This document shows positions 1-9,314 of a DNA stretch of 64,000 bases, piece after piece. The stretch covers positions 417,936 through 481,935 of the forward strand of contig PAIP01000034.1 in NCBI GenBank assembly GCA_002704915.1, read 5' to 3'. Within the stretch, counting starts at the first letter, position 1. Each line of letters starts with the position of its first letter. The stretch is from Parvularcula sp. GTDB taxonomy: Bacteria > Pseudomonadota > Alphaproteobacteria > Caulobacterales > Parvularculaceae. The translations under genes and the position numbers were made by a program. The notes beneath the pieces were generated by a model. It was not told the origin of the DNA. It searched no databases and saw nothing but the letters and a program-made list of their open reading frames with translations.

Positions 1-133
1 CATAGCCTTGCATCCAGCGCATCAGGGGCGCGCGCCCCGGCAACATCAACAGGGGCAGGGCGCCGAGAACATAAAAAATCGACGTCGCCCAATAGAGCGC
101 CTGAAACAGGATCGAACGGAGGGTCGCAATCAT
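1..133 (-). CDS. 1-acyl-sn-glycerol-3-phosphate acyltransferase-like protein, N-terminal fragment (runs off window)
   Basis: Reverse complement reads MIATLRSILFQALYWATSIFYVLGALPLLMLPGRAPLMRWMQGY; hydrophobic N-terminus resembling PlsC-type proteins; starts just downstream of the TetR gene. Confidence 0.5.
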   Translation of the reverse strand, partial: MIATLRSILFQALYWATSIFYVLGALPLLMLPGRAPLMRWMQGY

Positions 134-143
134 GTCAGCCTCT

Positions 144-773
144 TTACGATTTCAACACGGCGATGACGGCGCGGGCGAGGGCGTCTTCATGTCGGGCGAG
201 ATCGCCCGTGACGCGCCCGTAAATCTTGTGCAGCGCCGCCTGCATCACGACGCCAAGCGCGGCCGCCGCCTTCAGGCTCGCATCGCCTTCGGGGATTTCC
301 TTCGCCGCCATGGCGCCGGCGATCATCTCTTCGACGATGGCGACGATGTTGTGCTCGCGGGCCTTTACGGATTTGTCCGCATAGGGAAGAAAACGATGGG
401 TCGTCAGGAGATGATAGGAAAACAGCGTCCAGTCTTCGTCGGCGATTTTGACATAGGCGCCGACGATGGCCCGCGCCTTGGCCTCGATGCCGCGTCTGTC
501 CTTTGCCGCCGCCGCGACTTCGCGCGCCAGGCGGGCGTGGATCGCAAAGAACATGGTCTGGGCTAAAGATTCCTTGCTGGGGTAATGGCGGTATAGCGCG
601 CCTTCCGAAACGCCGCTCTCCGCCGCCATCTCCCGCGTCGTCACGGCGTCGACGCCCCGCGCGCAGAAAAGGTCGAGCGCCGCCCGTTCGATCTTGGCCT
701 TCGCGCCGGAAGCCCCTTCGGTGACGCCCGCGGCGGGGGTCTTCACGGTCTTCGCCTGACGTCTTGCGCCCAT
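144..773 (-). CDS. TetR/AcrR family transcriptional regulator
   Basis: N-terminal HTH (IERAALDLFCARGVDAVTTREMAAESGVSEGALYRHYPSKESL); start set at MGARRQ because the upstream part overlaps an operator-like palindrome. Confidence 0.9.
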   Translation of the reverse strand: MGARRQAKTVKTPAAGVTEGASGAKAKIERAALDLFCARGVDAVTTREMAAESGVSEGALYRHYPSKESLAQTMFFAIHARLAREVAAAAKDRRGIEAKARAIVGAYVKIADEDWTLFSYHLLTTHRFLPYADKSVKAREHNIVAIVEEMIAGAMAAKEIPEGDASLKAAAALGVVMQAALHKIYGRVTGDLARHEDALARAVIAVLKS

Positions 774-806
774 GGCCCTCTCCCTCGCGCGGTTGCACAA
801 CCTGAT

Positions 807-873
807 GTGAGCGCTCACTCACGCCGGAGATATAGAGCGCTGCCGCACGGCTGTCAAGTGAGCGCTCACTCAC
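807..873. promoter_or_regulatory. Two direct copies of operator-like GTGAGCGCTCACTCAC (807-822, 858-873)
   Basis: Identical 16-mers with a 12-bp palindromic core GTGAGCGCTCAC upstream of the TetR gene. Confidence 0.75.
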
Positions 874-991
874 AATTGGACAGGAGATGCTAGAACGGCC
901 TTATGCAGCAAGCGCATCAAGGGCGGCTGCCGCTGTTTTGCTGCGTCTGCAGGACTCCCCGATCAGCATCAAGGCGCCTTATAGAAGAAAC

Positions 992-1843
992 ATGCCTTGG
1001 CAAACGATCAAATACGGATGGGATAACACGTTCCAGTTTTTGGGCGGCTGGGGCGTGGTTGTCGCTGTTGTGCTTGTACCGCTTGTTGGATTTATCCTGC
1101 ACGCGCGGTTTGGGGAGCCCCAGGCCGTGAAGGAAGAATTTTTCATATGGCTAATTTATGGGCTAGCGGCAACAGGGCTCGTATTTCTCGGGATTCTAGC
1201 CATAAATATTCTTGCCGCTCCGCAACAAATTGAACGCGATAAACGTATAGCGCTTGAAGCGACTAATACGGAGATAAACCAGGAGCTGGAGTCCGCCCGA
1301 CAAGAAATACTGAGGCTTGAAGCCGACGCGCCGGATATTGCTGTTGAAATTACTCAACTGGCTTGGGGTGGTCAGTCGCACGGCATTAATAAAGATGGAA
1401 CGATAACGCCAGCAAAAAACCTATATGGGACCGGCATTTCCTTCATTGCGATGATTACTCTCCGCAACAAAGGAACGATGCAATCGGCCATCCCCGGAGT
1501 CCGGATGTACGTCCGACGAGGCGACAATACCCAAGAGTTGACGCTGCACCGGATTACAACTTCCATATCTGTGGATGCAGGAAATGGAACAACCATAAGT
1601 CTTCCGCCCAGCGAGTGGCTTATAAACAAGGTTTACACCCCGATCCCGGAAGGCGGCATCATCACAGGCTTTTTGGTCGCTACGCTTGATGGAGTTGGGG
1701 AACTTCATCCAGACGACAACGCGGTGCTGGTCGTGTCTGTTGAAGATGTTAAAGGCCGCAAGACGCAGCAGGAAATGGAACTGCGCGGAGAAGGTGGTCG
1801 TATTCCATACTTCCGAGGGGCCGAATATACCTCAAAGCCGTAG
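992..1843 (+). CDS. Hypothetical membrane-anchored protein, two predicted TM segments plus soluble C-terminal domain
   Basis: ORF from MPWQTIKYGWDN; hydrophobic segments GVVVAVVLVPLVGFIL and LIYGLAATGLVFLGILAINIL. Confidence 0.6.
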   Translation: MPWQTIKYGWDNTFQFLGGWGVVVAVVLVPLVGFILHARFGEPQAVKEEFFIWLIYGLAATGLVFLGILAINILAAPQQIERDKRIALEATNTEINQELESARQEILRLEADAPDIAVEITQLAWGGQSHGINKDGTITPAKNLYGTGISFIAMITLRNKGTMQSAIPGVRMYVRRGDNTQELTLHRITTSISVDAGNGTTISLPPSEWLINKVYTPIPEGGIITGFLVATLDGVGELHPDDNAVLVVSVEDVKGRKTQQEMELRGEGGRIPYFRGAEYTSKP

Positions 1844-1981
1844 CGTGTCTGAGCCTATCGCTTCCATGCCCTGCGCCAAAAACACCGCGCAAAACTCCCC
1901 ACGCGAAAACTTGTTTTTGATATTCGCCTCTTCCCTTCAACTCCCATCGCCGCCGGTTTTTCCGCTCAGGGCAACATGCGA

Positions 1982-2100
1982 AAAATCTGCATGGCTTCAT
2001 CCTGAGGGGCCATTCCTTCGCCCTTCGAGACGCAAGTCTTTCGGCTCGCTCCTCAGGAAGAAGGAATGGCCGTCTCGAAGGGCGGAGCCATGCAGATTTT
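1982..2100. repeat. Nested palindromic intergenic element
   Basis: Outer arms AAAATCTGCATGGCT / AGCCATGCAGATTTT; inner arms GGCCATTCCTTC / GAAGGAATGGCC; family motifs CCTGAGG and CTCGAAGG in both orientations. Confidence 0.85.
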
Positions 2101-2277
2101 AGCCTTCGTACCGGCCCGGCATCGGTGACGCCTTTCCCGCGCACGCATGAGGCGAAAAACACCTCAAAAATGTTGAATTCTTCAATATTTCCCAGTGTCG
2201 GTGAAGAGTTATCCACCGTTTCCGCCGCGGCCTTATCATCGTCTTTATGGAAACTGAAACGCCTGCCCTTGCGCCTC

Positions 2278-2373
2278 GCCACGGCTTGACCGTGGCGTCC
2301 ATCTCCTGAGCGATCCTTACGCGCTGCGTTTGCGGCGAGGGCGGGAGATGGGCCCCACGCTTGAAGCGTGGGG
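2278..2373. repeat. REP-like paired hairpin element
   Basis: GCCACGGcttgaCCGTGGC (2278-2296) and CCCCACGCttgaaGCGTGGGG (2353-2373) flanking inverted CCATCTCC / GGAGATGG. Confidence 0.7.
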
Positions 2374-2499
2374 AGGCGAGCGAGAGCGACAGGTAAGAGA
2401 ACGGGTCGTCGGATGAAGAAAAGGATACGACAGAAAATGCCAAATGGCGCCACATCGGCCGGAACGCCAGCAACCATGCGGGCTCGGAAAAGCGGGCTG

Positions 2500-3996
2500 C
2501 TATTCCGCCGCCTGGCTCGCCGCGGGGTGCGACATGGAAGGGGCGTTGGCCCGGACGGCCTCCATGACCGGGACCGTGATGTGTTCGGGAAGCGTGACGC
2601 CGTCACCGGGCGCATCGGGCGGCGCCCAGAAGAAACCGTAAGGGCTGTGATCGCCGGTGCGCCCCACGGGCTCCAGATCGATCTCGCCGTAAATGTCGGA
2701 AACGATCTTGCGGAATTTTCCCGGCGCGTCGGCGCGGTTCCATTCGACGAAGAGATCGGGCAGGACCTCCGCATGGGGCCCGGGAAAGGCGGCGCGCGCC
2801 GGCACGGTCCGCGCCACGATCGGCTGTCCCGTCTCGGCGTTCTTGAAGGTCATCACCGCCTTCGTGATCTCTTCAATCACCGCGTCATAATCGGCGCCGG
2901 GCTCGATGGTTCCGTATTTTTCGCGGCCTTTGACATTGAGGCGCACGGCGCCGGAATTGTCATTATGCGGAACGGCGAAGAACCGGCGGCGCGCAAAATC
3001 ATTGATGGCGACCTTGCGGCGCAGGGCGCGCACCAGCGGCGCAAAGCGCCGGCGCAGATTGAGCGGCACAAGCGAATGAAAACTTTTCCTGGCGGTTTCG
3101 GCGACTGTCGGCGGCGCGTCAACGCCCCAATCGATGCGCCGCAACATTTCGTCGAGCGCGCCGTTGGCGCTGACAAGCCGCCCCATGCCGGGCCCGCCAT
3201 AAACGAACACCTTTGCATCGCCGCCCGCCGCGTCAAGGATTTCGCCGACAGCTTGATCGATGCGGCGGTAACTCTCCGTCAGCGGCTTTCTCACCTTGTC
3301 GGCAAGCGCCGGATCGTATTCGGCGTGCGTTTCATCTTCGAGATGATAGACGTGATGGCCCACATCATGCGCGTCGGAAAAACACGCGATGAAAAGATCC
3401 CACTCGCGGGCGCGCAACTGATCGCAGCAAAACGCCGTCTTGGCTTTGATGCGGTTAAAAAGATCGGTGAGGTAAGCGTTGATGTCGTCCGCCGTCTTTC
3501 GCGGCCTGAGTTCGAATCCGCCGCCAATCGAGTCCCCTTGAAAATATTTTTTGCCTTCTTCGGCAAGGGAAGGCGGCATCCAGATTGTGTCGGTCAGCGG
3601 GTCATGACCAAGCCAGTTGTCCACAAGATGGCCGTGTTTGAGCGGCTTCGGCATCATGCGGTGCCAGTCGACGACGGCGACGCGATAGCCTTCCTCATCC
3701 AGCCGGTTCCAGAAAGGCGTGATGTCCGGCAGCGAGGATTCGTGATTGGGAATGATGTCGTAGGTGTCCGGTTTGAAATGCATGTAGAAATGATGGCCGT
3801 GATGGCCGGGACCGGCGCCGATGGAGGCGCTGTTCCAGAATTGCGCGGCTCCCTGGGCGGCGTCGTTTTCGATGGCGTGGACGGCGGCGCGCGCGCGCAG
3901 GCGTTTGAACGCGGGCAATTCGCCCGCCTCAATCAGCCGATCCATGAACGCCGGATCTGCGCCGTCCAGCCCGAACATCACTATTTTCGCCGTCAT
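2500..3996 (-). CDS. Type I phosphodiesterase/nucleotide pyrophosphatase-like (alkaline phosphatase superfamily) protein, paralogue 1
   Basis: MTAKIVMFGLDGADPAFMDRLIEAGELPAFKRL N-terminal motif; C-terminal GDHSPYGFFWAPP. Confidence 0.75.
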   Translation of the reverse strand: MTAKIVMFGLDGADPAFMDRLIEAGELPAFKRLRARAAVHAIENDAAQGAAQFWNSASIGAGPGHHGHHFYMHFKPDTYDIIPNHESSLPDITPFWNRLDEEGYRVAVVDWHRMMPKPLKHGHLVDNWLGHDPLTDTIWMPPSLAEEGKKYFQGDSIGGGFELRPRKTADDINAYLTDLFNRIKAKTAFCCDQLRAREWDLFIACFSDAHDVGHHVYHLEDETHAEYDPALADKVRKPLTESYRRIDQAVGEILDAAGGDAKVFVYGGPGMGRLVSANGALDEMLRRIDWGVDAPPTVAETARKSFHSLVPLNLRRRFAPLVRALRRKVAINDFARRRFFAVPHNDNSGAVRLNVKGREKYGTIEPGADYDAVIEEITKAVMTFKNAETGQPIVARTVPARAAFPGPHAEVLPDLFVEWNRADAPGKFRKIVSDIYGEIDLEPVGRTGDHSPYGFFWAPPDAPGDGVTLPEHITVPVMEAVRANAPSMSHPAASQAAE

Positions 3997-4083
3997 CGTC
4001 CGCCCGTTTCCCCCGCACTCACGTCAAAGCTCGACTGCAGCAAATATTCTGCCACGCCCTGCAAGGTTAACAAAGCGCGGCGA

Positions 4084-5550
4084 TTAAAGGGCGGGAGGGG
4101 ACGTGTGGACGCTCGCCATGACGGCGCCGGCGACGTCTTCGGGTTTCTTCGCGGGCTCGGTGAAATGAACCGCCGGTCCCCAGAAAAACCCGAATGGGGT
4201 GTGATCGCCGGTGCGGGTCTTCGGTGAAACCATGACCTCGCCGAATTTTTCCGACACGACTTTGCCGAAATCGCTGCGCGTTCCTGCGCGGTCCCACTCC
4301 ACAAAAAGATCGGGAAGAATATCGCGATTAGGCCCCTCGATTTCCCTGGAGACATCGACCACGCGCTTGACGATGGAGCGCCCCGTGGCTGGATTGAGGA
4401 AAGACGAGACCCCGTCGCGGATTTCCGCGACCAGCGCGTCATATTCCGCACCCGGAGAGATAGTTCCGAATTTCTCGCGGCCCTTCAGATTGATGCGGAT
4501 CGCGCCCGCATTGTCATTATGGGGCACGGCGAAAAACCGCCGCTGATGATACTCGCTTTTGGCGAGGCGGCGCCGGAAAAGCCTGGCGAGGGGCGCAAGC
4601 CGTCCGCGCAGGCCCTTCGGGATAAGAGAGTGATAGGTTCTTTTTGCGCTTTCGGAACTCGAAAGCGGCGCGCCGACGCCCATATCGATGCGCCTCACGA
4701 TTTCATCGAAGGCCGTATTGGCGCTGACAAGCGGCTCCATGCCGGGTCCGCCCAGGACAAAAACGGAGGCGTCAGGGCCTGCGGCGTCTATGAGATCGCC
4801 AATCGCGTTGTCGAGCCGGCGATAACATTGCTTCAATGGATGGGGAATCGCGCGCGCGATATCAGGGTCGTAAAGCGCGTTCTGTTCATCCTCCAACTGA
4901 ATATAATAATGCCCGACATTATGGGCTTCGGAGAAGCAGGCGATGTAGAGATCGAAGTCGCCGTCTCGAATATGGTCTGCAAAGAAAGACGCCTTGATGT
5001 CGATCCGTCCAAGAATCCGATCATAAAACTCTTTCATGGCGTCAGCGCCGTCGCGCGGCTGGCTGCCGAATCCTTCCGCAATCGGATCGCTCGGGGCGTA
5101 TTTTGCGACGATTTCGGCCATCTCAGGGGGATGAAACACCGAAGGCGTATAAGGGTCCTGGGCGAACCAGCGATGCATGACGACGCCGTTCTTCAACGGA
5201 TCGGACGGCATCCCGTACCAGTCGACGACAGCCGCGCGATAGCCTTCGTCATCCAGCTTTCGCCAGAAGGCCGTGATGGCGGGAAGATCGAATTCATAGT
5301 CGAGGACGATGTCGTAATTTTCCGGATTGAAATTCAGATAGAAATAGCGCGCGTGATGACCCGGTCCTGCGCCCGTGGCTGCGGAGGTCCAGAACTGCAC
5401 ATTGCCTTGCGCCGGGTCGTTCTCGATTTCGAACGCTGCCGATCTGTCTTTAAGCCGCCGAAAATTCGGCAATTCGCCGTCGGCGATCATGGCGTTCACA
5501 AACGCGGAGTCCGCGCCGTCAAAGCCGAGTACCAGAGTTTTTGTTGGCAT
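4084..5550 (-). CDS. Alkaline phosphatase superfamily protein, paralogue 2
   Basis: MPTKTLVLGFDGADSAFVNAMIADGELPNFRRL; colinear with paralogues 1 and 3. Confidence 0.75.
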   Translation of the reverse strand: MPTKTLVLGFDGADSAFVNAMIADGELPNFRRLKDRSAAFEIENDPAQGNVQFWTSAATGAGPGHHARYFYLNFNPENYDIVLDYEFDLPAITAFWRKLDDEGYRAAVVDWYGMPSDPLKNGVVMHRWFAQDPYTPSVFHPPEMAEIVAKYAPSDPIAEGFGSQPRDGADAMKEFYDRILGRIDIKASFFADHIRDGDFDLYIACFSEAHNVGHYYIQLEDEQNALYDPDIARAIPHPLKQCYRRLDNAIGDLIDAAGPDASVFVLGGPGMEPLVSANTAFDEIVRRIDMGVGAPLSSSESAKRTYHSLIPKGLRGRLAPLARLFRRRLAKSEYHQRRFFAVPHNDNAGAIRINLKGREKFGTISPGAEYDALVAEIRDGVSSFLNPATGRSIVKRVVDVSREIEGPNRDILPDLFVEWDRAGTRSDFGKVVSEKFGEVMVSPKTRTGDHTPFGFFWGPAVHFTEPAKKPEDVAGAVMASVHTSPPAL

Positions 5551-5563
5551 CTGCTTTCCGGTC

Positions 5564-7042
5564 TTAACGATTTTGCCTATTGCGCGGCGCCGCGGTGCGG
5601 ATAGCGGCGAGCATTGGCGCGGCGACGTCGCGCGGACGCGATATCGCCGTCTCTGAAAACGCAGGCGGCGCCCATAAAAACCCGAAGGGGCTATGATCGC
5701 CGGTGCGCGCATGCCGCGCTACGGTCACCTCGCCGAACAGTTCCGAGACAAGCGTTCTGAAATCCCCGCGGGTGTCTGTGCGGTCCCACTCAATGAAAAC
5801 ATCGGGAAGCATGTCGCGATAAGGCCCGTCGAATTCCTTTGACGTGTCGATAACGCGCTTCACGATGGAGCGTCCGGTTGCCGGATTGATGAAACTGGAG
5901 ACTCCTTCGCGGATTTCCTCGATGACGGACTGATATTCATTGCCGGGCGCAACGGTTCCGAATTTCTCCCGGCCTTTGAGATTGATGCGGACCGCGCCGG
6001 CATTGTCATTATGGGGGACGGCGAAAAAGCGCCGGTCACGGTAAGCATTTCGCGCAAGCAGCCGGCGTCCCCATTGCGCAAATGGGCGGAGATGGCCGCG
6101 CAAAGATGCGGGGATCAGCGAATGGTAGGTTTCCTTCGCCGCATCGGCTGTCGTCAAGGGCGCTTCATAACCCACATCGACGCGCCGGATCATTTCGTCA
6201 ATCGCGCCATTGGCGCTGATGAATTCCTCCATGCCCGGCCCGCCGAGCAGGAAGACATTCGCTTCGTCGCCGGCGGCGGAAATGACAGCGCCGAGGACCT
6301 TGTCGATCCGGCGATAGCATTCGCGCAGGGGTTTGCCGATCTCGGCCGCGAGCGTCGCATCGTGCAGGCCGTGGCGATCATCCTCCACGTCCATATAATA
6401 GTGCCCAACATTATGCGCTTCTGAAAGGCAGGCGATATAAAAGTCGTAGTCCTTGTCGCGCAGGTGATCGGTGAAAAAAGACCCCTTGATATCGATGCGC
6501 GAAAAAACACGGTCGAGAAATTCCTGCCGTTCCGCCGCGCTGCGCCGGGGGCGGCTGGCGTAGCCTTCCGCGATCGGATCGCTTTCAGCATAACGGGCGG
6601 CAAGCTCGCCCAGCGCTTCGGGGTGAAAGACGGTCTTCGTCAGCGGCTCTTCGGCGAACCATCGGTGGATGACCTCGCCATGGGTCAGGGGGGTGACCGG
6701 CATTTCGTACCAGTCGACGACCGCCCCGCGATAGCCTTCTCCGTCAAGCTGCTTCCAGAAAGGCGTCACCGGCGGGAGGGGAAAGTGAGGTTCGGATATG
6801 ATGGCGTAGCTGTCGGGGTCGAACTGCATGTAAAAGTAATGGCCGTGATGGGCCGGGTTCTCGCCGATGGCGGCGGAGGTCCAGAACTGGACATTTCCCT
6901 GGCCGGGGTCGTTTTCAAACTCAAACGTCGCCGAGCGCTCCTTCAGGGCCTTGAAATGGGGCAGCTCGCCCTCGGCGATCAGCCGGTCGATGAAACGGCG
7001 ATCGGCGCCGTCGAGGCCGATAATCAGGGTTCTGGCCGCCAT
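5564..7042 (-). CDS. Alkaline phosphatase superfamily protein, paralogue 3
   Basis: MAARTLIIGLDGADRRFIDRLIAEGELPHFKAL; colinear with paralogues 1 and 2. Confidence 0.75.
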   Translation of the reverse strand: MAARTLIIGLDGADRRFIDRLIAEGELPHFKALKERSATFEFENDPGQGNVQFWTSAAIGENPAHHGHYFYMQFDPDSYAIISEPHFPLPPVTPFWKQLDGEGYRGAVVDWYEMPVTPLTHGEVIHRWFAEEPLTKTVFHPEALGELAARYAESDPIAEGYASRPRRSAAERQEFLDRVFSRIDIKGSFFTDHLRDKDYDFYIACLSEAHNVGHYYMDVEDDRHGLHDATLAAEIGKPLRECYRRIDKVLGAVISAAGDEANVFLLGGPGMEEFISANGAIDEMIRRVDVGYEAPLTTADAAKETYHSLIPASLRGHLRPFAQWGRRLLARNAYRDRRFFAVPHNDNAGAVRINLKGREKFGTVAPGNEYQSVIEEIREGVSSFINPATGRSIVKRVIDTSKEFDGPYRDMLPDVFIEWDRTDTRGDFRTLVSELFGEVTVARHARTGDHSPFGFLWAPPAFSETAISRPRDVAAPMLAAIRTAAPRNRQNR

Positions 7043-7282
7043 TGAAGTCCTTATACGCCCGTTAAAGTCCGGGTTTTCCGTCAATCCGCGCCCGATCCCC
7101 AGCAAATCCGGCGCCGCCGGGCGCGGGGCCGGGAAAAGGGCGGAGGGGCGCATTGCAACCGCACCTTGGATCGCTATATATCCCGCGGACCTTGCCGGGC
7201 CAATGAATCTGGAAGACGGGGCCAGAACAAGATAAATCGTCCGGCTGTCCGATCTCATGCTTCCCGAGGGAGTTACCTGCCG

Positions 7283-7612
7283 ATGTTCTTTTCGCCCGCT
7301 TATGCGCAGGCCGCCGACGCCGCCGCGCCGAATCCGCTTCTCAATCTTGCGTTTCCGGTGCTGATCTTCGTGATTTTCTGGTTCCTGCTGATCCGCCCGC
7401 AAATGAATGCGCGCAAAAAACATCAGGAAATGGTGTCCAATGTGCGCCGCGGGGATGTGGTGGTGACCGCGGGAGGCATCGTCGGCAAGGTGACCAAGGT
7501 GCTCGAGGGCGAGGAGGTCATGGTGGAGCTCGCCGACAATGTGACGGTCAAGGTTGTCAAATCCACCTTGAGCGACGTGCGCACCAAGCCTCAGCCCCCG
7601 GCCAACGACTAG
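7283..7612 (+). CDS. yajC: Preprotein translocase subunit YajC
   Basis: Single TM plus LLIRPQMNARKKHQEMVSNVRRGDVVVTAGGIVGKVTKV; upstream of secD. Confidence 0.95.
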   Translation: MFFSPAYAQAADAAAPNPLLNLAFPVLIFVIFWFLLIRPQMNARKKHQEMVSNVRRGDVVVTAGGIVGKVTKVLEGEEVMVELADNVTVKVVKSTLSDVRTKPQPPAND

Positions 7613-7667
7613 ACCGCGCCGCTAAAAATCATACGGCGCGCGAAGCGCCGAAAACGGGCCGACAGCC

Positions 7668-9302
7668 ATGCTTCAGTTTTCAAAATTCCAGATCGCCGGC
7701 GTTGCGTTCATTGTTTTTCTCGGCGCCCTTTTTGCGCTTCCCAATCTCCTGTCCGAAGATGCAAGGGAAAGCTTGCCGGGCTTTCTGCCCAAGGGAACGA
7801 TCAATCTCGGTCTCGATCTTCAGGGCGGGTCTCACCTGCTCCTCAGCGTCGATACGGCCAAGGTTATCGACGACCGCATGAAGGCGCTTTTGGGCGACGT
7901 GCGCCGGGAATTGAGGCCTAACAGGGCGGCCAATCGCGAGCGGGTTTCCATTGAAAGTATTTCCTATGACGAGGAAGAAAACGTCATCTCCCTGCTGATC
8001 GCTGATCCGGCGGATGCAGAAGAAGCCGAAGAGCGATTGCGCAGCCTGACCCGCGGCGGTGTGGGCGGCGCGCTGGGGCTCGGCATTCGCGCATATTCGT
8101 TGAGCGCTGACGGCCAGCGTTTCGAGATCGCCATGACGCCCGAAGCCGAGCGGTTTTACGCCGACGGCGCGGTGCGCGATTCCATCGAAGTCATTCGCCG
8201 CCGCATCGACCCCGCCGGCAACAAGGAAGTGCTGATCGCGCCCCAGGGCGTCGACCGCATCGTGGTCCAGGTGCCGGGCGACAATGACCCGGAAGCCTTG
8301 AAGGCGCTGATCGACGTTGAGGGCCAGCTTAGTTTCCATCGTCACGATCCGACGGTAAGCCTTGCGGATGCGCAGGCGGGACTGCTGCCGCCGGGCCGCA
8401 TGTATCTTCCCTTCGTCGAAGGGGAAGGATCGGGACGGCCGGGCCTCGTTCTTTACGAAGACCCTGAAATCACCAGCGACATGGTCGTCGATGCGACGGC
8501 GGGTCTTAATTCCGACGGCATTGGCTTTCAGATCAATTTTGAATTCGACAATCGCGGCGCCCGCCGCTTCGGCGAATACACCCGCAACAATATCGGGGCC
8601 GTGTTTGCGATTGTGCTCGATGGCGAGATCATCTCCGCGCCGACAATCCAGTCCGCGATCACGCAAGGGCAGGGGCGCATCACCGGTAATTTCTCTGCTC
8701 AGGAGGCGGACAATATCGCGCTCTTGATCCGCTCCGGCGCGCTGCCGGCGCAGTTGCAGACAATCGAACAGAGGTCTGTCGGCGCGCAGCTTGGCCAGGA
8801 CTCCGTTGAAGCGGGTGCCAAGGCGCTGGTCATCGGCTTTGTCGCCGTCATTCTTTACATGATCATCAGCTATGGCCGGTTTGGCGTTTACGCAGACTTT
8901 GCGCTGATCGCGAATGTCATCCTGATTGCGGGCATCCTGTCGCTTCTCGGCTCGACGCTGACCCTGCCCGGCATCGCCGGCATCGTCCTGACCATCGGCA
9001 TGGCGGTGGACGCCAATGTGCTGATTTTCGAGCGTATTCGCGAGGAAATCATCGGCGGCAAGTCGCCGATCAAGGCGGCCGAAACGGGCTATGACAAGGC
9101 TCGCTCGGCCATTATCGACGCGAACATCACGACCTTCCTCGCGGCGCTGATCATGTTCCAGCTCGGCGCGGGGCCGGTGCGCGGTTTTGCGATTACCCTT
9201 GCGGTGGGCGTCGTAACCTCGGTCTTCACGGCCTATGTGCTGACGCGGCTTTTCGCGGGGGGCTATCTCCTCGCCAAACGGCCGCAAGAAATCAAACTTT
9301 AA
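7668..9302 (+). CDS. secD: Protein translocase subunit SecD
   Basis: GLDLQGGSHLLLSVD, RIDPAGNKE and TIGMAVDANVLIFERIREE motifs. Confidence 0.97.
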   Translation: MLQFSKFQIAGVAFIVFLGALFALPNLLSEDARESLPGFLPKGTINLGLDLQGGSHLLLSVDTAKVIDDRMKALLGDVRRELRPNRAANRERVSIESISYDEEENVISLLIADPADAEEAEERLRSLTRGGVGGALGLGIRAYSLSADGQRFEIAMTPEAERFYADGAVRDSIEVIRRRIDPAGNKEVLIAPQGVDRIVVQVPGDNDPEALKALIDVEGQLSFHRHDPTVSLADAQAGLLPPGRMYLPFVEGEGSGRPGLVLYEDPEITSDMVVDATAGLNSDGIGFQINFEFDNRGARRFGEYTRNNIGAVFAIVLDGEIISAPTIQSAITQGQGRITGNFSAQEADNIALLIRSGALPAQLQTIEQRSVGAQLGQDSVEAGAKALVIGFVAVILYMIISYGRFGVYADFALIANVILIAGILSLLGSTLTLPGIAGIVLTIGMAVDANVLIFERIREEIIGGKSPIKAAETGYDKARSAIIDANITTFLAALIMFQLGAGPVRGFAITLAVGVVTSVFTAYVLTRLFAGGYLLAKRPQEIKL

Positions 9303-9314
9303 AGGGGCGCGCCC

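Noticed and set aside
2368-4227. 619-aa plus-strand ORF antisense to the first phosphodiesterase paralogue
   Set aside because: Shadow ORF in high-GC DNA; the minus-strand reading has recognisable motifs while this has none.
2500-7042. Three phosphodiesterase ORFs as a frameshifted single gene
   Set aside because: Each has its own start, full set of N- and C-terminal motifs and stop; they are tandem paralogues.
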